A stretch of DNA of 64,000 nt from Paraburkholderia sp. NMBU_R16. Its GTDB lineage: Bacteria > Pseudomonadota > Gammaproteobacteria > Burkholderiales > Burkholderiaceae. Positions within the stretch are counted from its first letter, which is position 1. Every line of letters starts with the position of its first letter. The position numbers and the translations under genes were made by a program. Shown piece after piece: positions 17,600 to 26,339 of the stretch. The DNA is taken from assembly GCF_013282575.1 (NCBI RefSeq), contig NZ_JAAAYE010000025.1, positions 1-64,000 of the forward strand, written 5' to 3'. Under the pieces are notes generated by a model. The model was not told the DNA's origin. It did no database searches and saw nothing but the letters and a program-made list of their open reading frames with translations.

Positions 17600-18316
17600 T
17601 CAGCGCGGCACTTCAGCGGCCCCCATGCGCCGAGCGATGACCGCGGCCCGCTGCGCCAGATAGCCCGACGACCGATGTTCGTCGAAATACTTCGGCCGCG
17701 GGAGCATGACGGCGAGCCGCGCCGCCTGCCAGGCGGTCAGCCGATCCGCGGAAACGCGGTAGTAGTAGCGTGCGGCTGCCTGCGCGCCGTAGACGCCATT
17801 GCCCCATTCCACCGAGTTCAGATAGATCTCGAAGATGCGCTGCTTGTCCATCAGCGTTTCGAGCATCCAGGTAATGATGAATTCCTGCGCTTTACGCACG
17901 TAGCTCTTCTCGCGCGAGAGAAAGAGGTTGCGCGCGAGCTGCTGGGTGATCGTCGAACCGCCCGCGACGATCTTGCCGCGCGACTTGTTGCGCTCCCAAG
18001 CCTGCAGGATCGCATCCGTCTCGTAGCCGCTGTTATTGACGAAGTTGGCGTCTTCGGACGCAATGATGGCTCGCTTCAGATTGCGCGAAACCTTGTCGTA
18101 GGGAACCCATTCATGCGCAATCGACAAGTCGGGGCGGTCTGCGGCAAGACGCCACGCATCGGCGCGCATGAACGCGGTCGATCGCGGATTGACGAACGTC
18201 CACACGGCAATCTGCGCGAAGTAATAGGCCTGCGTCCCAAGCCACGCGGCAACGGCAACCGAAACCGCATAGACGGCCCAGCGGGCCGGGCCCGGCGAGC
18301 CGCCCCCGCGCTTCAT
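17600..18316 (-). CDS. mtgA: Monofunctional biosynthetic peptidoglycan transglycosylase
   Basis: Polymerises lipid II into glycan strands in the periplasm, anchored in the inner membrane. The start is the ATG at 18316, overlapping the aroE stop by 4 bp. The 238 residues have one N-terminal membrane segment ([15 protein letters not shown]) and a GT51 domain: [19 protein letters not shown] with the catalytic Glu, [15 protein letters not shown], and [13 protein letters not shown]. No transpeptidase domain follows, as expected for MtgA. Confidence 0.94.
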   Translation of the reverse strand: MKRGGGSPGPARWAVYAVSVAVAAWLGTQAYYFAQIAVWTFVNPRSTAFMRADAWRLAADRPDLSIAHEWVPYDKVSRNLKRAIIASEDANFVNNSGYETDAILQAWERNKSRGKIVAGGSTITQQLARNLFLSREKSYVRKAQEFIITWMLETLMDKQRIFEIYLNSVEWGNGVYGAQAAARYYYRVSADRLTAWQAARLAVMLPRPKYFDEHRSSGYLAQRAAVIARRMGAAEVPR

Positions 18317-19209
18317 GCGCGCGCGGCGGCGAGCGTTGCGCGCAACTCGGCCAGCACGGGTGCGCTCGCCGGCCGCACCGCGCGCCAGACGAAGAAGGAC
18401 TCGGCCGCCTGCTCGACCAGCATGCCGAGACCGTCCGCCGCGCGCGCGCCGAGCGATTCGGCATGGCGCATGAAGACAGTCGGTTGCGTGCCGTACATCA
18501 TGTCGTAGGCGAGTGTGCCGGCGCCGAAAACGCGCGCATCGCATTCGGGCAGCGCCGCGTCGAGGCTGCCCGCCGTAGCATTGACGACGATATCATACGC
18601 GCGCGGGGCAGCCGCCTGCGGGCCGCCGCCGCCGAGCGCGCAACCCGCATCGTTCGCGGCAGTACGGAATCGGTCGACGAGCGCATCGGCCTTCGCGGCC
18701 GTGCGATTGACGATCGTCAATTCAGCCGGCGAGCGCGCCAGTATCGGCAGAATGACGCCGCGCGCCGCGCCGCCCGCGCCGAGCAGCAGAATGCGCGCAC
18801 CCGCAAGACGGACTCCAAGGTTCGACTCGATATCGCGCACGAGGCCCACGCCGTCGGTGTTGTCCCCGTACAGGCCGTCGCTGTCGACCCGCAGCGTATT
18901 GACCGCGCCAGCCGCCTGCGCACGCGCGGACAGCCGGTCGGCCAGCCCATGCGCTTCGAGCTTGAACGGCACCGTCACATTGAGGCCACGTCCCCCAGCG
19001 GCGATGAATGCACGTACCGTGTCGGCAAATCCCCCGATCGGCGCAAGCAGATGGCGATATTCGACGGGCTCTCCCGTCTGCCCGGCAAAACGCGCGTGAA
19101 TGAACGGCGACTTGCTGTGCGCAACAGGATTGCCCACGACGGCGTAGAGTTCGCGCCCCTCCGTAGCCGGAGCGATCGCTGGGAGTTCGATCGGTTCCAT
19201 CGTGCTCAC
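18313..19209 (-). CDS. aroE: Shikimate dehydrogenase (NADP)
   Basis: Reduces 3-dehydroshikimate to shikimate in the chorismate pathway. Visible: [17 protein letters not shown] (substrate site), [10 protein letters not shown] with the catalytic Lys, [12 protein letters not shown], and the nucleotide-binding [14 protein letters not shown]. The length of 295-298 residues is a little above the family norm. Two starts are possible: a GTG at 19209 whose second base begins the TGA stop of the upstream RNB gene, or an in-frame ATG at 19200. Neither has a strong ribosome site, consistent with coupling. mtgA overlaps its end. Confidence 0.95.
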   Translation of the reverse strand: MSTMEPIELPAIAPATEGRELYAVVGNPVAHSKSPFIHARFAGQTGEPVEYRHLLAPIGGFADTVRAFIAAGGRGLNVTVPFKLEAHGLADRLSARAQAAGAVNTLRVDSDGLYGDNTDGVGLVRDIESNLGVRLAGARILLLGAGGAARGVILPILARSPAELTIVNRTAAKADALVDRFRTAANDAGCALGGGGPQAAAPRAYDIVVNATAGSLDAALPECDARVFGAGTLAYDMMYGTQPTVFMRHAESLGARAADGLGMLVEQAAESFFVWRAVRPASAPVLAELRATLAAARA

Positions 19210-21392
19210 TCGGTCAGGTGGCTCGTTCGGCTCGACGGGCCCATCGACTGCCCCGCGCCCGAAACACGCGCGCCATCCGCGGCGGAGTCACCGTCGCCGT
19301 CACCGCCAGCGTCCGGCTCGCCTCGCTGCTCGCTCTGTACGCCCGCATCGCCCGCGTCACCCTCATCGCCTTCGGCTCGCGCCTCTTCTTCGCTCACGGC
19401 CGAAGCGTCCGATGCATCCGCCGGATCGACGACCTCGTCGAGCTGCTCGTCCTCGCCCGCGTCGAGCTCATCGCCTGCGCCCGCCGCCAATCCAGGCGCG
19501 TCGAGCACACGAATCGGGCGCACCGATGCTTCGACCGTCAACTCGTCGACCGACATCACTTCGAGCACCACCCGCGTACCGCGCGCATGTACACCGAGAC
19601 CGGGTACGTGTAACAGCAGCGGCACTTCCTCCAGACGCACCAGGTCCCCCTTCACGACCACGGCGACGACTTCACGCTTGCCCTCCTGCGTGATCCAGCG
19701 CAGACACCAGAAGTACTCCATGCGCCGCTGGTGGTCGGCATAGGCGGAATACGTATCGTCGAAGCCCTGCACGATTGCAAAAAGATCGGCGTCCTTCGGC
19801 TTGAACGGCGCGACGAGCTTGGCCGTCACGCCGTGCTGCACGCAGGCCAGCAATTGCCATTGGTTGACGAGATCCACATACCGGCGCAGCGGCGACGTGC
19901 TCCATGCGTATTGCGCGACGCCGAGCCCCTCGTGCGGCGCGGCGCTCGTCTGCATACGCGTGCGTTTCGGCCCCGCGGCGGCGAACGTGCGCTGCGTGCG
20001 ATAGATGCCGGGCACGCCGTGATCGTGCAAGAACGCGCCCCAGGTCGAGTTCGCGAGGATCGCCAGCTCGGCGACGATGAGATCGAGCGGCGAGCCGCGC
20101 CGGCGGGGCGTAATCGTCACATGTTCGCCGTCGACATAGAAGTTGTAGTCGGTGTTGCCGGGCACTTCGCGTCGGAGCCCGTAGCTCGCGCGCGCAGCCT
20201 GACGTTTTTCGAAGAGCGCCTGCGCGAGCGGCCAGAGAATCGCGATGTCCTCTTTGTGCACATAGTCGCCTTCGCCTTGAGCAAGCGTCTCTTCCGTCAC
20301 CTGTGCATCGAGCGTGTTGTGCCGCAGATTGCTTTTGACGAACACGCGTTCGGCGCGCGTCTCCGTCGCGACGATATCCTGCGTCGCGCGATCGACGATG
20401 ACGTAAAGGGACAAGGCCGGGCGCAGCCCGCCCTCCTTGAGCGTAAAAACGTCGACGACCTCGTCGGGCAGCATCGTGATCTTGTCGCCCGGCATGTAGA
20501 CCGTAGACAGGCGCGCGCGCGCGATGGCGTCCACCGCGTCGCCGCGTGTGATGCCAAGCGCGGGCGCCGCGATATGGATGCCCACGCGCACGCGCGCATC
20601 GGCGAGAATCTCGACGGAAAACGCGTCGTCGATTTCCGTCGTCGTAATGTCGTCGATAGAGAACGCCTCGACCTGAGCCGTCGGCAAGTCGTCGGGCACC
20701 GACCCGGGCACGACGCTCGGGAAGCCCGTTCCGTGCGGAAAATATTCGGACAGAAATCGCGCTTCGTGCAGCGCCCGCGCCGATGCGACGCCGCCGCACT
20801 CGAGCATGAGCCGCGCCTGGGACACTCCGCGTGCCGCGGCGGCCGCTTCGAGCGCCTTGTATTCGATCGAATTCTTGTCGGGTTTCGTCAGCAGCGCGAG
20901 CGCCTTGCCATTGAATGCCGCGGGCAGGCGCCCCGCCTTGAGCTCCTCCTCGTAGCCGGCTTGGACGAGTGCCTGCTGACGTTTGCGCTCGAGCGCGGCG
21001 AGCGCCATCTTCAGCTGCTCCTCGGGCGCGCGCTGATAGAGTCCGCGCCCCTTGCGGCGGAAATATACCGGCGCGCCCTGAAGGCGCAAAACGAGCGCAG
21101 CGCGCTCGACAGGTCCAGCCGACGCGCCGAAATATTCGTCGGCGAGCGCCGCGAAAGGAAATTCATCAGGCGGAGCGCATTCCCACAGGAAATCGAGATC
21201 GATCTGCTGGGCCGCTGTGTCCGCCTTCTGCAACAACTCGCCGGCCGCGGGCTCGCCGAACTCGATCAGCACATCCTTGGCGCGCACTTTCGTGCGCCGG
21301 CCGCCCGGCAGTTCGACTTGCAGCGCATCGCCTTGCCGCGACAGCACGCTGCCCGCCTTCAATCCGCCCGATTCCTCAAAAAAAACGTTCAC
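19206..21392 (-). CDS. RNB-domain ribonuclease (RNase II/R family)
   Basis: 3'-5' exoribonuclease-type protein of 728 residues. I chose a GTG at 21392, giving VNVFFEESGGLKAGSVL, the usual family start, with GAGAAT upstream. An N-terminal OB-like part (SRQGDALQVELPGGRRTKVRAKDVL) is followed by the RNB catalytic core: AFSIDDITTTEIDDAFSVEIL with the Asp cluster, then STSPLRRYVDLVNQWQL. An S1-like segment comes near 570-620. The last roughly 99 residues are a low-complexity Asp/Glu/Gly/Ala tail unlike RNase R, whose tail is basic. It overlaps aroE and is probably in one operon with it. Confidence 0.9.
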   Translation of the reverse strand: MNVFFEESGGLKAGSVLSRQGDALQVELPGGRRTKVRAKDVLIEFGEPAAGELLQKADTAAQQIDLDFLWECAPPDEFPFAALADEYFGASAGPVERAALVLRLQGAPVYFRRKGRGLYQRAPEEQLKMALAALERKRQQALVQAGYEEELKAGRLPAAFNGKALALLTKPDKNSIEYKALEAAAAARGVSQARLMLECGGVASARALHEARFLSEYFPHGTGFPSVVPGSVPDDLPTAQVEAFSIDDITTTEIDDAFSVEILADARVRVGIHIAAPALGITRGDAVDAIARARLSTVYMPGDKITMLPDEVVDVFTLKEGGLRPALSLYVIVDRATQDIVATETRAERVFVKSNLRHNTLDAQVTEETLAQGEGDYVHKEDIAILWPLAQALFEKRQAARASYGLRREVPGNTDYNFYVDGEHVTITPRRRGSPLDLIVAELAILANSTWGAFLHDHGVPGIYRTQRTFAAAGPKRTRMQTSAAPHEGLGVAQYAWSTSPLRRYVDLVNQWQLLACVQHGVTAKLVAPFKPKDADLFAIVQGFDDTYSAYADHQRRMEYFWCLRWITQEGKREVVAVVVKGDLVRLEEVPLLLHVPGLGVHARGTRVVLEVMSVDELTVEASVRPIRVLDAPGLAAGAGDELDAGEDEQLDEVVDPADASDASAVSEEEARAEGDEGDAGDAGVQSEQRGEPDAGGDGDGDSAADGARVSGAGQSMGPSSRTSHLTE

Positions 21393-21593
21393 TCGATATT
21401 CTCGCTGGAGACTTGTTTTCGGCAGCGAGCAGGCGTTACGCAAATCGCGCGCCCGCTGCGGTGTCAATTCATCGGATAGCGCCGGGTACAGGCGCTTGGG
21501 CCCCGTTTAGCCGATCGGCCCTGCGCCCGCGCCTCGCGGCCGCGCGCCCGGAGTTCTTCTCGAACTCGGCTTCGAGCTCGCCTCGAGCGCAGC

Positions 21594-22172
21594 TCAATCG
21601 TTGCGAGCCGGCGCGCCCCCGCACAAGGCAAGCACGTCGTCCGCATGATCCGCAAAATCGCTGATCGCATGGTCGCCGCCTTCGATCAGCTTCGTTCGGA
21701 CGTCCGGATAGTGCGCAAGCATGTCTCGATAGTCGAGCACCTCGTCGCCCGTGGCGGCGATCAGATAATAGCGTTCCGGCCGCGTCACGGACGCCACCCC
21801 GATCATTCCGAGCTCCTCGAGATGGCGCGGCGTGACGACGATACTGCCGCCGCCATGCCAAAGCGGCTGCTCGCCGAGGTAAGACGAGAGATCGCGCTGC
21901 GGCAACACGGCCGGGTTCAGCAATACCGCGCGCCAGCCGTGCTTTTCGGCGAGGTACGTCGCATAGTAGCCGCCCAGCGAGCTGCCGATCAGCGTGACGT
22001 CCTGGGCGCCCGCGAGCGTCTTTTCGACGAGCGCGATCGCGTCCAGCGGCGATACGGGCAACATCGGACAGCGCCACTCGTCGGCACGGCCCAGCTCCGC
22101 CAGGCGGGCCGCCAAAAGACGCGCCTTGAACGAATTCGGCGAAGAACGAAAGCCGTGCAGATAAAGAATCAC
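21594..22172 (-). CDS. YqiA/YcfP-family alpha/beta hydrolase (esterase)
   Basis: Small 192-residue alpha/beta-hydrolase. The oxyanion-hole segment ILYLHGFRSSPNSFKA opens the protein, GSSLGGYYATYLA carries the nucleophile Ser, and EGGDHAISDF near the end supplies the catalytic His. Family members act on short-chain acyl esters; the cellular substrate is unknown. The ATG overlaps the mpl stop by 4 bp, so the two are translationally coupled. About 200 bp without a gene separates it from the RNB gene. Confidence 0.88.
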   Translation of the reverse strand: MILYLHGFRSSPNSFKARLLAARLAELGRADEWRCPMLPVSPLDAIALVEKTLAGAQDVTLIGSSLGGYYATYLAEKHGWRAVLLNPAVLPQRDLSSYLGEQPLWHGGGSIVVTPRHLEELGMIGVASVTRPERYYLIAATGDEVLDYRDMLAHYPDVRTKLIEGGDHAISDFADHADDVLALCGGAPARND

Positions 22173-23578
22173 GTGGCGCTCCGCTCGCGCCCATTCGCGC
22201 GACGCCCGAGCGCGTCGAGCAGCTTTTGGTGCACGCCGCCGAATCCGCCGTTGCTCATGACGAGGATATGATCGCCCGGCCGCGCCGCTGCCGTGACCGC
22301 GGCGACGAGCGCATCGAGATCGTCGAAGGCCTGGGCCTTGGCGCCGAGCGGCGCGAGCGCGGCGGCGAGATCCCAGCCCAACGCATCGCGCCCGGTTGGC
22401 GCGCCGTAGCCGAACACCTGATCCGCATCGGCGAGACTGATCGGCAATTGCGCCTTCATGACGCCGAGCTTCATCGTGTTCGAGCGCGGCTCGAGCACCG
22501 CCAGGATGCGCGCATGCTGCTCGCCGATGCGGGTGCGCAAGCCCGCGATCGTCGTCTCGATCGCGGTGGGGTGATGCGCAAAGTCGTCGTAGACCGTCAC
22601 GCCATCGACGCTGCCGCGCACCTCCATCCGCCTTTTGACGTTGCGAAACGCCGAAAGCGAGCGCGCAGCCTGAGCGGCCGGCACGCCCACGTGGCGCGCC
22701 GCCGCGATGGCCGCCAGCGCGTTCAGGCGATTATGTTCGCCTTGCACCTGCCATTGCACGACGCCTTCGCGCTCGCCCTGCCGGTAGACGGCGAAACACT
22801 CGTCGACCTCGACGCCTTCGGCCGCCGGCCGCGCAAGCCATCCGCCGTCGACACCGAAGCGCTCGACCTCGCTCCATACGCCGCGGGCCAGTACGCGCTC
22901 GAGTGCGGCGTCCCGGCCATTGACGATGAGACGTCCGACGCCCGGCACCGTGCGCACCAGATGGTGGAATTGCGTCTCGATAGCGGCGAGATCGGGAAAG
23001 ATATCGGCGTGATCGTATTCGAGATTGTTGAGCACGGCCGTGCGCGGACGATAGTGGACGAACTTCGAGCGCTTGTCGAAGAAAGCCGTGTCGTACTCGT
23101 CGGCCTCGATCACAAAGAAGCTCGAATCGGTCAGTCGCGCGGAGACGCCGAAATTGAGCGGCACGCCGCCGATGAGAAAGCCCGGATTCAGTCCGGCATC
23201 CTCGAGCAGCCAGGCGAGCATCGAGCTCGTCGTGGTCTTGCCGTGCGTGCCGGCCACGGCCAACACCCACTTGCCGGCCAATACGTGCTCGCCGAGCCAC
23301 TGCGGCCCCGACACATAGGGCAAGCCGCGATCGAGAATCGCTTCCATGAGCGGGTTGCCGCGCGTCACGACGTTGCCGATGACGAAAAGATCGGGGGCGA
23401 GATCGATCTGCTCGGCGCCATACCCTTCGACGAGCTCGATGCCCTGCGCCTGGAGCTGGGTGCTCATCGGCGGATAGACGCCGGCGTCGCATCCCGTGAC
23501 CGTATGGCCCGCGGCGCGCGCCAGTACCGCGAGACCGCCCATGAACGTGCCGCAGATGCCGAGAATATGGATGTGCAT
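22169..23578 (-). CDS. mpl: UDP-N-acetylmuramate:L-alanyl-gamma-D-glutamyl-meso-DAP ligase
   Basis: Recycles murein tripeptide by ligating it to UDP-MurNAc with ATP. The start is the ATG at 23578 (MHIHILGICGTFMGGLA). The 469 residues are Mur-ligase-like: N-terminal UDP-binding Rossmann part, P-loop AGTHGKTTTSSM near residue 110, GEHNRLNALAAIAAARHVG, then DDFAHHPTAIETTI and VLEPRSNTMKLGVM. GICGTFMGG and HHPTA(I) are typical of Mpl rather than MurC. yqiA is coupled downstream; AmpD, another murein-recycling enzyme, lies elsewhere in the window. Confidence 0.95.
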   Translation of the reverse strand: MHIHILGICGTFMGGLAVLARAAGHTVTGCDAGVYPPMSTQLQAQGIELVEGYGAEQIDLAPDLFVIGNVVTRGNPLMEAILDRGLPYVSGPQWLGEHVLAGKWVLAVAGTHGKTTTSSMLAWLLEDAGLNPGFLIGGVPLNFGVSARLTDSSFFVIEADEYDTAFFDKRSKFVHYRPRTAVLNNLEYDHADIFPDLAAIETQFHHLVRTVPGVGRLIVNGRDAALERVLARGVWSEVERFGVDGGWLARPAAEGVEVDECFAVYRQGEREGVVQWQVQGEHNRLNALAAIAAARHVGVPAAQAARSLSAFRNVKRRMEVRGSVDGVTVYDDFAHHPTAIETTIAGLRTRIGEQHARILAVLEPRSNTMKLGVMKAQLPISLADADQVFGYGAPTGRDALGWDLAAALAPLGAKAQAFDDLDALVAAVTAAARPGDHILVMSNGGFGGVHQKLLDALGRRANGRERSAT

Positions 23579-23772
23579 AACGATAAGGTGCCGCCGAGCG
23601 CGGATATGTCGCAAAAAAAGGAGGAGCGGCCGCCGGGCATCGACGCGGCGACCCTGCTCGGGCGCCGCGGCTCGCTCGAGCGCATCTCGGAAAAGGCGGT
23701 TATTGTACCCGACGCCTCTCGTGCGGCGGCGCGCCGGACGGCCCTCGCGCGCCGATCGGGTATGATTGCCTG

Positions 23773-24435
23773 ATGGTTCGCCGATTTCATGCAGACCCGC
23801 AGCGGGTGCGGGAAGAAATCGCGATCGCCGCGGCGCGGCTGATCGCGGAGGAAGGGCTCGACTACGCGAGCGCGAAGCGCAAAGCGGCGCGGCAGGTGCT
23901 CGGGCAAACGCGCGTGGCGGGCGAATGGTTGCCCGACAACGATCAGATCGAAGAGGAAATCCGCGAGTATCAGTCGATCTTCCAGTCCGAGAGTCAGCCG
24001 GCCGTGCTGCGCCATCTGCGCGAAGTCGCACTCGATTGGATGGAGCGGCTCGCGGCATTCAACCCTTACCTGACGGGCGCGGTGTTGAACGGCACGGCGG
24101 GCGAACACTCCGATATCCATTTGCAGGTGTTTTGCGACAATCCGAAGGAAGTCGCGATTCACCTGCTCAATGCGAACGTCCAGTATGACGTTTCGGAGAC
24201 GCGCCATTTCGGCGGTCGCGGCAGCGTGGAGACGCTGAGTTTTCTCGCACGCGCTACGGCCCACGAGCCGCCGGTCGGGATGCACATCGCGCTTTACGAC
24301 ACCGACGACCTGCGCGGCGCCGTCCGTGCCGACGCGCGCGGGCGGGCGCCGCGCGCCAACGCGGAGGCCGTCCGGGCCCTGCTCGATGACGCAGACCGGG
24401 ACCGGGACGCACCGCTGGGGCGCTCCGGCGATTGA
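23773..24435 (+). CDS. Conserved protein with nucleotidyltransferase-like segment
   Basis: I recognise this as a protein commonly found next to mpl in Burkholderiaceae but know no function. The 220 residues have an N-terminal helical part (MVRRFHADPQRVREEIAIAAARLI) with a possible HTH-like stretch, and then GAVLNGTAGEHSDIHLQVF, which resembles the GSxxxG...SDIDL core of minimal nucleotidyltransferases but with HL in place of the second catalytic acid. The C-terminus is Arg/Ala/Asp-rich. It is divergent from mpl with a gap of 194 bp, and tlpA follows 21 bp later. Confidence 0.75.
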   Translation: MVRRFHADPQRVREEIAIAAARLIAEEGLDYASAKRKAARQVLGQTRVAGEWLPDNDQIEEEIREYQSIFQSESQPAVLRHLREVALDWMERLAAFNPYLTGAVLNGTAGEHSDIHLQVFCDNPKEVAIHLLNANVQYDVSETRHFGGRGSVETLSFLARATAHEPPVGMHIALYDTDDLRGAVRADARGRAPRANAEAVRALLDDADRDRDAPLGRSGD

Positions 24436-24456
24436 CCGAATTTGAGATCGAAGACG

Positions 24457-25038
24457 ATGAAGAATCGACTTGCCGGCGCGGCGCTCGCACTGATCGCGCT
24501 CGCCGCCATCGGCCTCATGGCATCCCACGCATTACGCGGCGGTACTCCCAGGCCTGACGCATCGGCGCCTCAAGCGCTTGCCGCACAAGCCCGGACCGAG
24601 CCGGGGGAGGCGCAACCCGATGCCGTATCGCAACTCTTTGCCAGCGCGCTCACCGCACCCGACGGCACTCCAGGGAACCTGGCGCCGTTCAAGGGGAAGG
24701 TGCTCGTGGTTAATTTCTGGGCGTCCTGGTGCGCCCCTTGCGTCCGAGAGATGCCGGCGCTGTCAGGCCTCGCGCGCCAGTACGCTGGCAAGGGCGTGAA
24801 GTTCGTCGGCATCGGCGTGGATTCGCAGAAGAACATCCAGAGCTTCTTGCAGAAAGTCCCAGTGGACTACCCGGTCTTCGTCAGTGGATTCGGCGGCGCC
24901 GACATCGCGCGCCGCTTCGGCAACACAGCCGGCGGGCTTCCCTTTACGGTCGTAATTGATGCGAACGGCGCCGTACGTTCGACAAAACTAGGGGAAGTCA
25001 CACCCACCGAGCTGCGCCGCGCGCTCGATGCAATATAA
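24457..25038 (+). CDS. TlpA-family thiol-disulfide oxidoreductase
   Basis: Membrane-anchored periplasmic thioredoxin-like protein of 193 residues. The ATG at 24457 gives a signal-anchor (LAGAALALIALAAIGLMASHAL) and then a thioredoxin fold with active site WCAPC (Cys92, Cys95) in NFWASWCAPCVREMP, and the cis-Pro segment GGLPFTVVIDANG. Likely role is reduction of periplasmic disulfides, for instance in cytochrome c assembly; the partner cannot be told. It follows the preceding gene by 21 bp and precedes aroQ by a 195-bp structured gap. Confidence 0.9.
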   Translation: MKNRLAGAALALIALAAIGLMASHALRGGTPRPDASAPQALAAQARTEPGEAQPDAVSQLFASALTAPDGTPGNLAPFKGKVLVVNFWASWCAPCVREMPALSGLARQYAGKGVKFVGIGVDSQKNIQSFLQKVPVDYPVFVSGFGGADIARRFGNTAGGLPFTVVIDANGAVRSTKLGEVTPTELRRALDAI

Positions 25039-25091
25039 TGCGACACCGCGCTTTCCGCGCAATTTGCGGGAAGTTCGGCGCATCGGCGCGC

Positions 25092-25191
25092 GCGTTGCCG
25101 GAATTTAGCGAAAACCGGCAACGCCTGGCCTGCCCGGCACCCCGGGCTTTTCCGCCGCCAAAACCGTTGTTGCTGGACAAGTTTCGCTAAA
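25092..25191 (+). promoter_or_regulatory. Structured leader upstream of aroQ (hairpin with loop-complementary downstream site)
   Basis: A perfect 10-bp stem (gcgttgccgg 25092-25101 / ccggcaacgc 25115-25124) encloses a 13-nt loop. Ten loop bases (tttagcgaaa, 25104-25113) are exactly complementary to tttcgctaaa at 25182-25191, 43 bp before the aroQ start. The RNA could form a pseudoknot or switch structures. No T-run follows the stem, so it is not an ordinary terminator. Function unknown. Confidence 0.35.
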
Positions 25192-25233
25192 CAGCGCTAA
25201 AGTTCGCGCAATTCCGCGGAAAGACAAGCGACC

Positions 25234-25686
25234 ATGACACGACTGCTGGTACTGCACGGCCCCAATTTGAACCTGCTCGGCACGCGAGAGCCGGGCGTAT
25301 ACGGCAATGTGACGTTGCAGCAGATCGATGATGCGCTCGTCGAGCGGGCCAAGCTTGCCGGGGTCGAGCTCGCCACCTTCCAGAGCAATCACGAAGGACA
25401 GATCGTCGATCGCATTCATGCGGCGCGCGCGGAGGGCGTCGAATTCGTGCTCATCAACCCGGCCGCCTACACCCATACGAGCGTCGCGATCCGCGATGCG
25501 CTCAAGGGCGTCGATATTCCATTCGTCGAGATTCACCTCTCGAACGTACACCGGCGCGAGCCGTTCAGACATCACTCCTATTTTTCGGATGTGGCCGAAG
25601 GCGTCGTCTGCGGCTTCGGGTGGAAGGGATATCTGTACGCGCTCGAGTTCGCGCTCGACCGGCTCGCCGGCGGCCAGCGCAGCTGA
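25234..25686 (+). CDS. aroQ: 3-dehydroquinate dehydratase, type II
   Basis: Dehydrates 3-dehydroquinate to 3-dehydroshikimate. The 150 residues match the small dodecameric class II enzyme: [17 protein letters not shown] includes the catalytic Arg18 and Tyr23, [16 protein letters not shown] follows, and [15 protein letters not shown] contains His101. The ATG is preceded by GGAAAGA. It heads aroQ-accB-accC-prmA on the plus strand, 69 bp before accB. Confidence 0.96.
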   Translation: MTRLLVLHGPNLNLLGTREPGVYGNVTLQQIDDALVERAKLAGVELATFQSNHEGQIVDRIHAARAEGVEFVLINPAAYTHTSVAIRDALKGVDIPFVEIHLSNVHRREPFRHHSYFSDVAEGVVCGFGWKGYLYALEFALDRLAGGQRS

Positions 25687-25754
25687 CTCTCAACAACACC
25701 AATTCGGCGCTGGCTGCGGGCCGGCGCCTCATGCAACAAACAAGGGGATTCCCT

Positions 25755-26216
25755 ATGGATCTACGTAAGCTGAAAACTTTGATCGACCTCGTCTCCGAAT
25801 CGGGCATCTCCGAGCTCGAAGTGACCGAAGGCGAGGGCAAAGTCCGCATCGTCAAGAATGCGCCGCCGGTTTACGTTCAGCCTTCCACCTCCTACAGCCC
25901 GCAAATGGCCGCGGCGCCGGCAGCCAGCGCCGCCGCCATCGAAGCCGCCGCCGCTCCCGCGCCGGTCGCCGCCCAACCGCAAGGCCACGTCGTCACGTCG
26001 CCGATGGTGGGCACGTTTTACCGGGCGCCTTCGCCGGGCGCTGCCGAGTTCGTCAAGATCGGCGATACCGTCAAAGAAGGCCAGACCCTTTGCATCATCG
26101 AAGCGATGAAGCTCATGAACGAGATCGAAAGCGACAAGGACGGCATCGTCAAGGAAGTCCTCGTCGAAAACGGGCAGGCCGTCGAATACGGCCAACCGCT
26201 CTTCGTGATCGGCTGA
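25755..26216 (+). CDS. accB: Biotin carboxyl carrier protein of acetyl-CoA carboxylase
   Basis: Carries biotin between the carboxylase (AccC) and carboxyltransferase halves of acetyl-CoA carboxylase. The ATG at 25755 has AAGGGG 8 nt upstream and yields the standard start [13 protein letters not shown]. The 153 residues comprise an N-terminal AccC-interacting part, a Pro/Ala-rich linker (about 45-80), and a biotinyl domain with the EAMKLMNE motif; Lys119 is the biotin site. accC follows 123 bp downstream. Confidence 0.97.
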   Translation: MDLRKLKTLIDLVSESGISELEVTEGEGKVRIVKNAPPVYVQPSTSYSPQMAAAPAASAAAIEAAAAPAPVAAQPQGHVVTSPMVGTFYRAPSPGAAEFVKIGDTVKEGQTLCIIEAMKLMNEIESDKDGIVKEVLVENGQAVEYGQPLFVIG

Positions 26217-26339
26217 AACCGGCAAGCCACGCGCGAGCCCACGCCCCGCCGGCTGACGTCGTGCGCCACGCTCGCCCCTGCGGCCGCCGCATTCCCCATG
26301 AGGCGCGCACGGCGCCCATTGAAGAGTCCAACCATCGCC

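Noticed and set aside
19731-21479. 582-codon plus-strand frame opposite the RNB gene
   Set aside because: Antisense shadow with low-complexity Arg/Glu content and no motifs.
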